A stretch of 37,973 nucleotides of DNA from the NCBI GenBank assembly GCA_021767705.1, contig JAASSU010000006.1, positions 1 to 37,973 of the forward strand, read 5' to 3'. The translations under genes were made by a program, and so were the position numbers. The notes below the pieces were generated by a model. That model was not told the origin of the DNA. It saw only the letters and a list, made by a program, of their open reading frames with translations, and searched no databases. Positions 6,430-14,747 of this stretch are shown here, one piece after another (within the stretch, counting starts at the first letter, position 1; each line of letters opens with the position of its first letter). Source of the stretch: Bacteroidota bacterium. GTDB lineage: Bacteria; Bacteroidota; Bacteroidia; Bacteroidales; JAIPAH01.

Positions 6430-6639
6430 TTGTCAAGGACGCCAAGAGAAAGTAAAAAAATCAGATTAGGAGATTGTGTGATTTGTTCTTCATCACATTT
6501 AGTTTGCCCTGAATGTGATGCGTTGATCTGTGTTGATGAAGAAACAGAAAAATTTAATTGTTCAGAATGCCAAATAAAATTGCAAATCGTCTATGGCGCA
6601 AAACCTTATATTCTTGTTTACGACTTGAAAATAGAATAG
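6430..6639 (+). CDS. Small zinc-ribbon-like hypothetical protein
   Basis: 69 aa with CVIC...CPECDALICVDEETEKFNCSEC cysteine pairs; TTG start is uncertain. Confidence 0.55.
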   Translation: MSRTPRESKKIRLGDCVICSSSHLVCPECDALICVDEETEKFNCSECQIKLQIVYGAKPYILVYDLKIE

Positions 6640-6989
6640 AATGAAAAATAAAAACGCCCTACAATATATAGGAATATGAGCGGTGCGCTCCCGTATAGCT
6701 ATCGGGAACCCAGCGAGTATTCCCGGTTGAACAAAATCCCCAGCCTGCCGCCGCCTGAAAGATGGAATATCCTATGCATTTTACGACGGTTTTGTATGTT
6801 TTGGAAGGTGTTTTTCGAAGAAGAAGAAATAAGATACAGGATAATTTCCGGCCCTTTTGTTTGATTCTCAACGATGCCAACCCCTGTTTTTTAGTGTTTT
6901 TTCGGTTTCAGACAATACACGTTTGGTTCGCAGAAAACGCGAACACGTACTAAATCAATCATGAACAGGCAGCAAGTAACAAAGACGGC

Positions 6990-7425
6990 AGGTGCCCAGC
7001 GGGTGAGCGGATGCGCACGAATCCTTTGGGCAATACATGCTGGCAGAACCGCCGCAGGAACTCTTCGCCTTTCATCCTGACCGGTTTTTTTGGACCCGGC
7101 CGCGGTAGTCTTTGGCAATAAAAGTCACATGCGCCTTGTCAATATCCATTATCCGCTGGTTGCTGATCGCCAACCGGTGGGTGTATTGCCCCAGGTACTG
7201 GATTACATGGCCGGCTTTGGCCATGGGCGGTTCGCTGTGAACGACCCAGGGCTTGTTGTAAGCTTCCTCGATATGGGGAGCAAACGCACCCGGTTTATCC
7301 AGCTTGCGGAGTATGCGCTTTAAGCTGTCCAGGAATTTGCCCTTGAAAGTGGTGCTGAGTTGGTGTACCGGATACAGGTAACGGCAATTCTTGCCAATAG
7401 CCTTCCATTTCCCTTTCAACGAATA
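6990..7425 (-). pseudogene. C-terminal fragment of an IS91-family transposase, frameshifted
   Basis: HIEEAYNKPWVVHSEPPMAKAGHVIQYLGQYTHRLAISNQRIMDIDKAHVTFIAKDYRGRV. A frameshift near 7085 is followed by RMKGEEFLRRFCQHVLPKGFVRIRS in another frame. Confidence 0.85.
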
Positions 7426-7789
7426 GGATAACCGGAAGCTTGGTGTCCTGTTTTAATGAGGGCAACGCAATGGCTTTTTTGTTCATGCCCAGCAAGTGGT
7501 AATAATAGCGCAAGCCATAGGCCATGTGTTTAAAGCTGCTGCGCGAAGGTGGTTTCGGGTCGCGGGCCAGGGCCACCAGGTATCCATTAATCTCGTCCTC
7601 GCTGACCTGTTCGGGCAGCCGGTTAAAATGAATGACAAACAAGGCAATCCGGCGTGAATAGTTGTCCATGGTGCTTTTGCTTTGCCCACGCAAGGTCACT
7701 TGCTGAGAAATCTTCTTCAGCATGGTTTCGAACTCCGGAGCGGCATCAACGGCCTGTTCCAAAACAGTGTAAGAATTTCTCTTTCGCAT
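7425..7789 (-). pseudogene. N-terminal fragment of a tyrosine recombinase fused by deletion to the transposase fragment
   Basis: FETMLKKISQQVTLRGQSKSTMDNYSRRIALFVIHFNRLPEQVSEDEINGYLVALARDPKPPSRSSFKHMAYGLRYYYHLLG...KLPVIL, lacking the catalytic domain. Confidence 0.8.
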
Positions 7790-8003
7790 ATCTGTAAAAT
7801 TTTATGGTTAAAATCTACAGGTATACGTAAACCAGAACAGAAATGATTTTTAGTATCTTTGAAAAGCTATCCCGCTTTTGCGGGATTTAGTTCAATATCG
7901 GGTTGACGTACAGAAAATATTACATATTTGATAAAAATTACTGACAGGGCTAATATTCAATCTATTTTTGCGCGATTCATTTATTTTTCCCATCTTTACG
8001 AAT

Positions 8004-9305
8004 ATGAAAAAAATAGACATTATGCACTACCACCTGAAGCCCGGTGGAGTAACGAAAATCATTCAGTCGCAAATTGAAAGTCTGCAAAAGCAGGGTGATT
8101 ATGAGATCAGACTTCTTTGTGGTGAATGCCGCGACCCTGAAACTTATGAAAAGATGGGTGTTGAACTGATTATTGATGAGGCCTTAAACTACGCTGATTT
8201 CAAAGAAAAGGATGAAAATGCGATCAGTAAAAACATTCAAAATGTAAAAGAGGTGGCTGAGAAGCTGCTCGAAAAGGATCGTATTATCCATTTTCATAAC
8301 CTTAACCTGGGCAAAAACCCGTATTGGATGATTGCTATCAACGAATTGGTGGGCCAAGGCTTCCTGGTTATTAACCATATCCACGACTTTTCTGAAGATC
8401 GGAAAGAGAACCAGGATTTCATCAACCGGATTGTAGAAAAGCATGCCGGACTGGATGTGAAACAAGTGATGTATCCGGGAGCCGACAACTACCATATCGC
8501 TACCTTAACGCGCCACGACTATGAGCGGGTGAAACAAAATGGCACTTCTGAAAAACAAATCCATTACCTCCCCAACCCTATCAGCCAGAAGGAAGTAATC
8601 CCGGCCTCATCCAATGAAACCAGGGACCAGGTTTATGCCGACCTTGGGTTAGACAACAACAAAGGGCTTGTTACATACCCCGTAAGGGGCATCCGCAGGA
8701 AAAATATCGGGGAGTTTATTTTGCTGGCGCATATGTTCGGCAATCGCGCCAATTTCGTCATCACCCTTCCACCCGAAAACCCCGCAGAAAAAAAACAGTA
8801 TGATCGCTGGAAACAGTTTTGCGATGAAAAGCAAATTCCGGTCACTTTTGAAGCCGGACAAAAAACAGATTTTATCAACCTTATCACGTCTTCAGACTTT
8901 TGTATCACCACCAGTATTCGCGAAGGGTTCGGAATGGTTTTTCTGGAACCATGGATGATGTCGACACCGGTGATGGGGCGCAACCTGAAAAATATCACTA
9001 AAGACCTGGTTAAGGAAGGGATCTCCTTTCCGGGATTATACAACTTTATCCGCGTTCCTGTTAAAGGCGACCTGGTGGATTTTGCGGAGCTGAAGTTCGA
9101 GCAGCAGAAAAAAGTAATCAACCAGATTATTGAAGATAAAATGCTGGCAAATATTATTTTTGTATCCAATTCACACTTAAAAAAGATGTTCCAGCCGGTA
9201 ACGCAGAACATCCTTAGTGAAAATCAGGACATAATAAAAAACAAATTTTCAATTGCATCCTATGGGGCAAGACTTGAGAAACTATATCGGGCAATTACTG
9301 GATAA
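8004..9305 (+). CDS. GT4-like glycosyltransferase
   Basis: MKKIDIMHYHLKPGGVTKIIQSQIESL...YPVRGIRRKNIGEF...TSIREGFGMVFLEPW (E-x7-E-like motif). Confidence 0.8.
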   Translation: MKKIDIMHYHLKPGGVTKIIQSQIESLQKQGDYEIRLLCGECRDPETYEKMGVELIIDEALNYADFKEKDENAISKNIQNVKEVAEKLLEKDRIIHFHNLNLGKNPYWMIAINELVGQGFLVINHIHDFSEDRKENQDFINRIVEKHAGLDVKQVMYPGADNYHIATLTRHDYERVKQNGTSEKQIHYLPNPISQKEVIPASSNETRDQVYADLGLDNNKGLVTYPVRGIRRKNIGEFILLAHMFGNRANFVITLPPENPAEKKQYDRWKQFCDEKQIPVTFEAGQKTDFINLITSSDFCITTSIREGFGMVFLEPWMMSTPVMGRNLKNITKDLVKEGISFPGLYNFIRVPVKGDLVDFAELKFEQQKKVINQIIEDKMLANIIFVSNSHLKKMFQPVTQNILSENQDIIKNKFSIASYGARLEKLYRAITG

Positions 9306-10170
9306 TCAAAGCCCGGTATTGCCATCTGAAACGGGAGTAAAAGAGCAAATCACATCAAGGCCGGAGCTGAAAGTGGTGATTTTTGACATCTATGGCACCT
9401 TGCTGGTATCTTCATCTGGCGATGTGGAACAGTCGGACTTTAATATTAAAAACCTGCAGCGTGCTTTAATTGATGCGGGCTACATTATTTTTGACGATAT
9501 TCCGCAAGGTGCTTTCAGGTTTATGATCGACGATTTTAAATACACGATATTAGAACATCACAAAAAGAAAAAAGCCAATGGAATTCCATTTCCGGAAATT
9601 AATATCAGCAATGTATGGAATGATGTGCTTGAGCGGGCTGAAGATAAAGTCTGGATAAAAAAGGGAGAGCAGGCATGCATCAAGCAATTTGTTATCACTT
9701 TCGAAGTCCTTAGCAATAAAGTTTACCCGATGCCCGGAATGCAGGAAATTATCAACGACTTCAAAAAGATGGGAATCCCGTTGGGCATTGTTTCCAATGC
9801 TCAGTTTTACACGCCGCTCATTATGAATCACTACCTGAACAATGAATCGGGTGAAGAGATGGTCCCTCCTTTTGATCCCGATCTGACGGTTTTTTCTTTT
9901 AAGCTCGGAAAAGGAAAACCCGACAGTTTTCTTTACGAAAGCCTGATTCCTGCGCTGAAAAAGAAATACAACGCCAAACCATCTGAGGTGCTTTTTGTTG
10001 GCAATGATATGCTGAATGATGTTTATGCCGCCAACAAAGCCGGGTTTAAGACAGCACTCTTTGCTGGCGACAAGCGATCACTAAGGTGGCGCGAAGATAA
10101 AGTGGGCGATCTAAAGCCGGATTTGATCATCACGGATTTACAACAACTAAAGAAAGTAATAAAAAAATGA
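9262..10170 (+). CDS. HAD-superfamily hydrolase
   Basis: VVIFDIYGTLLVSS (motif I), GIVSNAQFY (motif II), KPDSFLYESLI and LFVGNDMLNDVYAANKAGFKTALF (motif IV). The start overlaps the upstream glycosyltransferase gene. Confidence 0.85.
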   Translation: MGQDLRNYIGQLLDNQSPVLPSETGVKEQITSRPELKVVIFDIYGTLLVSSSGDVEQSDFNIKNLQRALIDAGYIIFDDIPQGAFRFMIDDFKYTILEHHKKKKANGIPFPEINISNVWNDVLERAEDKVWIKKGEQACIKQFVITFEVLSNKVYPMPGMQEIINDFKKMGIPLGIVSNAQFYTPLIMNHYLNNESGEEMVPPFDPDLTVFSFKLGKGKPDSFLYESLIPALKKKYNAKPSEVLFVGNDMLNDVYAANKAGFKTALFAGDKRSLRWREDKVGDLKPDLIITDLQQLKKVIKK

Positions 10171-11618
10171 ACATTCATCACCTGAATATAGGTATCATAC
10201 ATTCGCTGGTAGGAAAAAACGATGGCGTTTCCATTGTGATTGACCAAACGGTGAATGCCATGGTCGATTATCTCGATGTGGAATTGGGAAATATCTTCTT
10301 CCTTGCTGCACATACTTCACCACGGTTCAATGCGGTGACCGACGAAGTGTTTTGGCACAAGAATGATATTCATAAAACCATCATTAAAGGATTCAATGAA
10401 AATCCTCCCGACGATCTTGAGCCGATGATCCTCGAGCATGCCAATTATGCCAAAGAGGTCATCAAAAAATGGGTGAATGAAAATGAAATTGACCTGATCA
10501 TTTCGCACAATACTTCTCACCCTTACAATTTTATTACGGCTGTAGGGCTGGGGCTTTATTTTGAAGAGCTGAAAGCCCAAAACTATGTATGGCCCAAGCA
10601 GTTGGTTTGGTGGCACGATAGTTATATGGAAAGGGATTTATTCAGTCAACCTAATCCGGTTATAAAGAAATATTTAAAATACCTCCCCGGCACTTACGTG
10701 GATGGTATTGTTTGTATCAATAATCAGCAAGTGGATATGGCTAAAAAGGTATTTAGTCAGTTTAATAATCGCAGGCTCGATCAGTTTTTTAAAGACCGGG
10801 TGGTGATTATTCCAAACACAAACAGTATCGATTGGCCATGGGAAGAAATGGACTGGACAGAAAACGATATTGTCTATCCACCACAAAACAACTACAACGA
10901 CACGTTTCTGGAAGATATAGGCCTCATCGAAGCCATCAAAAAGGAAGGGTTCATGCTTGAAGATACGATTATCCTGCTTCAGCATACCCGTGTGGTTCCG
11001 CGCAAGAAAATTGAGGTTGCCCTCGACTTTGCTTACATGCTCGAACAAAAATTCAAAGAAAACGGAACAAACAAATGCCTTGCTTTGGTTGTGAGCGGCC
11101 ACTCGGGAGACGAGCAGGTAGCCTACAAAAAATTCCTTTGGGAGTATTATCACAAGAAAAAAATAAAAAATCCCGACTCGCATGTGGTGCTGATTTTTGG
11201 AGAAGGACACATCCTGTCGCACCGCGATATTATCGTAGACAGGAAGTATTATAAATTTGCTGAAATTCCACAGGTGATTGCGGCACACAACGGACTTGCC
11301 TCTTACTTTAGTGAAATAGAAGGGTTTGGAAACAACCTTCTTGAAGTGATTGCCAGCGGATTGCCGGCCGTAATCAATAAATATGATGTTTATAAAACAG
11401 ACATCGAACAATACGGTTTTCATTTACCTGCCGTGGAAGATAATCAGCTAAATGAAGAAGTAGTAGAGGAGGCTTATAAAATACTGACCGACCCGGTTTA
11501 CCACAATAAAGTGGTAAAGCACAACCTGGAAGTTCTTTATCGCAACCTGGAACACCGGATTATTGCCGATAAATTACGACCGTTAATTACTAAACTTTTT
11601 ACGCAAATAATAAACTAA
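10167..11618 (+). CDS. Glycosyltransferase, GT4-like
   Basis: GIIHSLVGKNDGVSIVIDQTVNAM; LQHTRVVPRKKIEVALDFAY; YFSEIEGFGNNLLEVIASGLPAVI. ATGA overlap with the HAD gene. Confidence 0.8.
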   Translation: MNIHHLNIGIIHSLVGKNDGVSIVIDQTVNAMVDYLDVELGNIFFLAAHTSPRFNAVTDEVFWHKNDIHKTIIKGFNENPPDDLEPMILEHANYAKEVIKKWVNENEIDLIISHNTSHPYNFITAVGLGLYFEELKAQNYVWPKQLVWWHDSYMERDLFSQPNPVIKKYLKYLPGTYVDGIVCINNQQVDMAKKVFSQFNNRRLDQFFKDRVVIIPNTNSIDWPWEEMDWTENDIVYPPQNNYNDTFLEDIGLIEAIKKEGFMLEDTIILLQHTRVVPRKKIEVALDFAYMLEQKFKENGTNKCLALVVSGHSGDEQVAYKKFLWEYYHKKKIKNPDSHVVLIFGEGHILSHRDIIVDRKYYKFAEIPQVIAAHNGLASYFSEIEGFGNNLLEVIASGLPAVINKYDVYKTDIEQYGFHLPAVEDNQLNEEVVEEAYKILTDPVYHNKVVKHNLEVLYRNLEHRIIADKLRPLITKLFTQIIN

Positions 11619-11631
11619 TAAATTTACAACT

Positions 11632-12843
11632 ATGGGAGACTTTTATCAGAGCGGCCTGATTACTACGCTGCATAACCTGCGCAATATTAACTATGAAGAG
11701 ATGGAGGAAAAGCTGGTGAAATTCTCCAGGAAGCGCCCGATGGCCCTGGTTATACCCAGCCTCTACTCCGAACTGCAAGGGGAAGCGCTTCCCCGTATTG
11801 TAGAAAAGATCAAAGAAATACCTTATCTCAATGAAGTGGTTATTGGTCTTGATCGCGCAAACAAGGAGCAGTTCGAAGATGCCCGGCGCTACTTTTCACA
11901 GTTGCCTCAGCAGCACCGCATCCTTTGGCACGACGGCCCTCGGTTAAGGAAAATGGATCAGCAATTGAAAGACCATCAGATTGCACCCAACCAGATGGGA
12001 AAAGGACGTAATGCCTGGTATTGTTTTGGCTACCTGATTGCCGCCGAGCGCTCAGAAGCTATTGCCCTCCATGACGCTGACATCCTGACTTATGATAAAA
12101 ATATGCTGGCCCGGCTTTTCTATCCTGTGGTCGATCCTACGTTTAACTACCGCTTCTGTAAAGGGTTCTACTTCCGCTCTGATGGCGAAAAAATCAACGG
12201 GCGTGTAGCCAGGCTTTTGGTAACACCACTGCTCAGGGCGCTCAAGAAAATATTTGGGCCTTTAACATTCCTCGAATACCTTGACAGCTTCCGGTATCCG
12301 CTGGCAGGAGAATTTTCGATGCGTACCGATGTTGTAAAAACCATCCGCATACCCAGCGACTGGGGCCTCGAAGTGGGCATTTTATCAGAAGTGGAACGGC
12401 TCAACTCCACTAACCGGATTTGCCAGGTGGAAATTGCTGACCGCTACGACCACAAGCATCAGCCATTATCACCCGATGATCCTACAAAAGGTCTATCGCG
12501 AATGAGTATGGACATCACACGTGCCATTTATCTCAAGATGTCGCAAAACGGAATCGTATTTACCCGCTCGATGTTCCGATCCATCAAATCGACCTATTAC
12601 CGTATCGCTCTTGAGTTTGTGGAGCGTTATGATAACGATGCCGTATTAAACGGAATGCGCTACAACCGCCACAAAGAAGAAATGACTGTGGATCTTTTTG
12701 CTAACAATGTTTATACCGCCGGAATCGACGTGCTCGAAAAACCCGACCACGGAGCATTTATCCCGAGTTGGAAAAGAATTAAATCAGCCTTGCCGGGATA
12801 TATGGAAGAATACTACGAAGCGGTGGAAAAAGATAATCAGTAA
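11632..12843 (+). CDS. Glucosyl-3-phosphoglycerate synthase-like (GpgS/GT81-type) glycosyltransferase
   Basis: MALVIPSLYSELQGEALPRIVEKIKEIPYLNEVVIGLDRA...GKGRNAWYCFGYLIAAERSEAIALHDADILTYDKNMLARL...PLAGEFSMRTDVVKTIRIPSDWGLEVGILSEV. Confidence 0.8.
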   Translation: MGDFYQSGLITTLHNLRNINYEEMEEKLVKFSRKRPMALVIPSLYSELQGEALPRIVEKIKEIPYLNEVVIGLDRANKEQFEDARRYFSQLPQQHRILWHDGPRLRKMDQQLKDHQIAPNQMGKGRNAWYCFGYLIAAERSEAIALHDADILTYDKNMLARLFYPVVDPTFNYRFCKGFYFRSDGEKINGRVARLLVTPLLRALKKIFGPLTFLEYLDSFRYPLAGEFSMRTDVVKTIRIPSDWGLEVGILSEVERLNSTNRICQVEIADRYDHKHQPLSPDDPTKGLSRMSMDITRAIYLKMSQNGIVFTRSMFRSIKSTYYRIALEFVERYDNDAVLNGMRYNRHKEEMTVDLFANNVYTAGIDVLEKPDHGAFIPSWKRIKSALPGYMEEYYEAVEKDNQ

Positions 12844-12955
12844 GGCTGCAATGAGGGAATTTTATACAGGATAATTGCCTTCAGAGTCCTACACTCTTCT
12901 GGCAATTCAATGATCTGCTTTTATCATTTGTTGACGAACCATAAAAAAACATCTT

Positions 12956-14689
12956 ATGAATACCGGAGATCTGAATACACTTAAAAAATCACTTTCCGAA
13001 AGGTTAAAGTTTATCTATGAAAACCATGATACTAACGAAATACTGGAAAGAACACTCGATTTAATTTCAAAATACGAAAAGGAGATAAAATCCGGTGACA
13101 AGAAGTGGGACGAAAAAGAAGTGGTTCTGATAACCTATGGCGACAGCATTGTAAAGGACGGCGAAAAATCGCTCAAAACCCTTGAGCGGTTCAGCAAGAC
13201 CTACTTTGATGAGGCGGTTTCACTGATACATATCCTTCCGTTCTTTCCCTACAGTTCTGATGATGGTTTTTCTGTGATTGATTATTACAAGGTGAGAGAA
13301 GACCTTGGGAACTGGGAAGATATTGAATCGTTGAAAAAGCATTTTGATTTGGCAGCCGATTTGGTCATCAATCATATCAGCAGCAAATCGAAGTGGTTCC
13401 AGAATTTCCTTCAGGGTAAAGATCCCGGCAAGGATTATTTCATCACCGAGAATCCTGATAAAGATTTGTCAAAAGTGGTAAGGCCCAGAAGCACGCCTTT
13501 GCTGACTTCCTTTGAGACTACTGAAGGCAAAAAGCACGTCTGGACCACCTTTAGTGACGACCAGATCGATCTTGATTTCCATAACCCGGAAGTTTTCCTG
13601 GAGATGTTTGAAATCCTCTTGTTCTACCTCTCTAAAGGCATCAGGGTCATCCGAATGGATGCGATTGCATTCCTCTGGAAAGAGGCAGGCACCTCATGCC
13701 TGCACTTGCCACAGACACATGAGGTGGTAAAGCTTTACCGCGATGTTTTTAACTACCTCGGCCCCGACTTCGTGCTGCTAACCGAAACCAATGTTCCTAA
13801 TAAAGAAAACCTTTCCTATTTCGGGGATGGCGACGAGGCGAATATGATTTACCAGTTTAGTTTACCACCCTTGTTGCTCTACAGCTTTTTTTCCGAGGAC
13901 TCTCACTTCCTTAATGAGTGGGGCTCCACACTTCCTGAGCCTCCTGAAGAAGCCACCTACTTCAATTTTACAGCCAGCCACGACGGCATCGGCGTAAGGC
14001 CGCTGGAGGGTATTGTTCCTGAAAAGCAGAAGCAACAGCTTTTTGAAAACATTAAAACCCTTGGCGGGAAAATCAGCACCAAATCTAATTCAGACGGAAC
14101 AACCAGTCCGTATGAGATGAACATCACTTACCTCGATGCTCTTAAAATTACTAAATACGCAAACGCGGAGCAGCAGGTGCAAAGGTTCATCAGTTCACAA
14201 ACAGTTATGGCTGCTTTTAAGGGAGTGCCCGCATTTTATATCCACAGTTTGCTGGGCACCACCAATGATTATGAAGGTTATGAGCAGACCGGAAGAGCCC
14301 GATCATTGAACCGGAAAAGATGGAATGAAAACGAAATTAATAAGGCCCTTGAAAGTGAAAGCCTTCATCGTGAAGTATTGGATAAGCTCAAGCAGATGAT
14401 ATCTGTCAGAAAGCAACAACCGGCTTTTCACCCGGAAGCCAAACAAGTATGGCATCATATCAATGATGATCTTATCGCTTTCAGAAGAATCAGCGAAAAG
14501 CAGGAGATTTTCTGCATTACCAACGTCACTTCCAGAAGCCGCGGGATTACCGTTGAGTCGTACCTTCCGGTAAAAGAACTACTAACAAATGATAAGCTTG
14601 CCCTTGGCTACTCAGAGTTACAGGTCATGCCATTTGACACCATATGGTTATCGTCTGAACCAAACTGCATGAAAGTCTATTCCGATTAA
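12956..14689 (+). CDS. GH13 subfamily 18-type sugar phosphorylase (sucrose/glucosylglycerate phosphorylase family)
   Basis: ITYGDSIVKDGEKSLKTLERFSKTYFDEAVSLIHILPFFPYSSDDGFSVIDYYKV; GIRVIRMDAIAFLWKEAGTSCLHLPQTHE; LLTETNVPNKENLSYFGDG; FTASHDGIGVRPLEG. Confidence 0.85.
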   Translation: MNTGDLNTLKKSLSERLKFIYENHDTNEILERTLDLISKYEKEIKSGDKKWDEKEVVLITYGDSIVKDGEKSLKTLERFSKTYFDEAVSLIHILPFFPYSSDDGFSVIDYYKVREDLGNWEDIESLKKHFDLAADLVINHISSKSKWFQNFLQGKDPGKDYFITENPDKDLSKVVRPRSTPLLTSFETTEGKKHVWTTFSDDQIDLDFHNPEVFLEMFEILLFYLSKGIRVIRMDAIAFLWKEAGTSCLHLPQTHEVVKLYRDVFNYLGPDFVLLTETNVPNKENLSYFGDGDEANMIYQFSLPPLLLYSFFSEDSHFLNEWGSTLPEPPEEATYFNFTASHDGIGVRPLEGIVPEKQKQQLFENIKTLGGKISTKSNSDGTTSPYEMNITYLDALKITKYANAEQQVQRFISSQTVMAAFKGVPAFYIHSLLGTTNDYEGYEQTGRARSLNRKRWNENEINKALESESLHREVLDKLKQMISVRKQQPAFHPEAKQVWHHINDDLIAFRRISEKQEIFCITNVTSRSRGITVESYLPVKELLTNDKLALGYSELQVMPFDTIWLSSEPNCMKVYSD

Positions 14690-14693
14690 AGAC

Positions 14694-14730
14694 AAAAAAA
14701 GCTGAACCTTCAAAAGATTCAGCTTTTTTT
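14694..14730. terminator. Bidirectional rho-independent terminator
   Basis: AAAAAAAGCTGAA-ccttcaaaaga-TTCAGCTTTTTTT between convergent genes. Confidence 0.9.
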
Positions 14731-14747
14731 GTGTGGGGTGATTAACC

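Larger units (their letters stand above)
6727..7895 (-). mobile_element. Degenerate, internally deleted second IS91-type element with tyrosine recombinase
   Basis: Ends TTGAACAAAATCCC (6727-6740) and GGGATTTAGTTCAA (7882-7895, reverse complement TTGAACTAAATCCC; 13/14) share the TTGAAC terminus with element 1. Interior holds recombinase and transposase fragments. Confidence 0.6.

Noticed and set aside
6659-6953. Small overlapping ORFs near 6.7-6.95 kb on both strands
   Set aside because: They overlap each other and the hairpin/IS remnant region, with no domain or ribosome-binding support.
10674-11423. 249-aa antisense ORF inside the glycosyltransferase gene, and similar long antisense ORFs at 8633-9211 and 22129-23436
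   Set aside because: The opposite strand encodes well-recognised conserved proteins; the antisense translations show low-complexity or non-domain composition.
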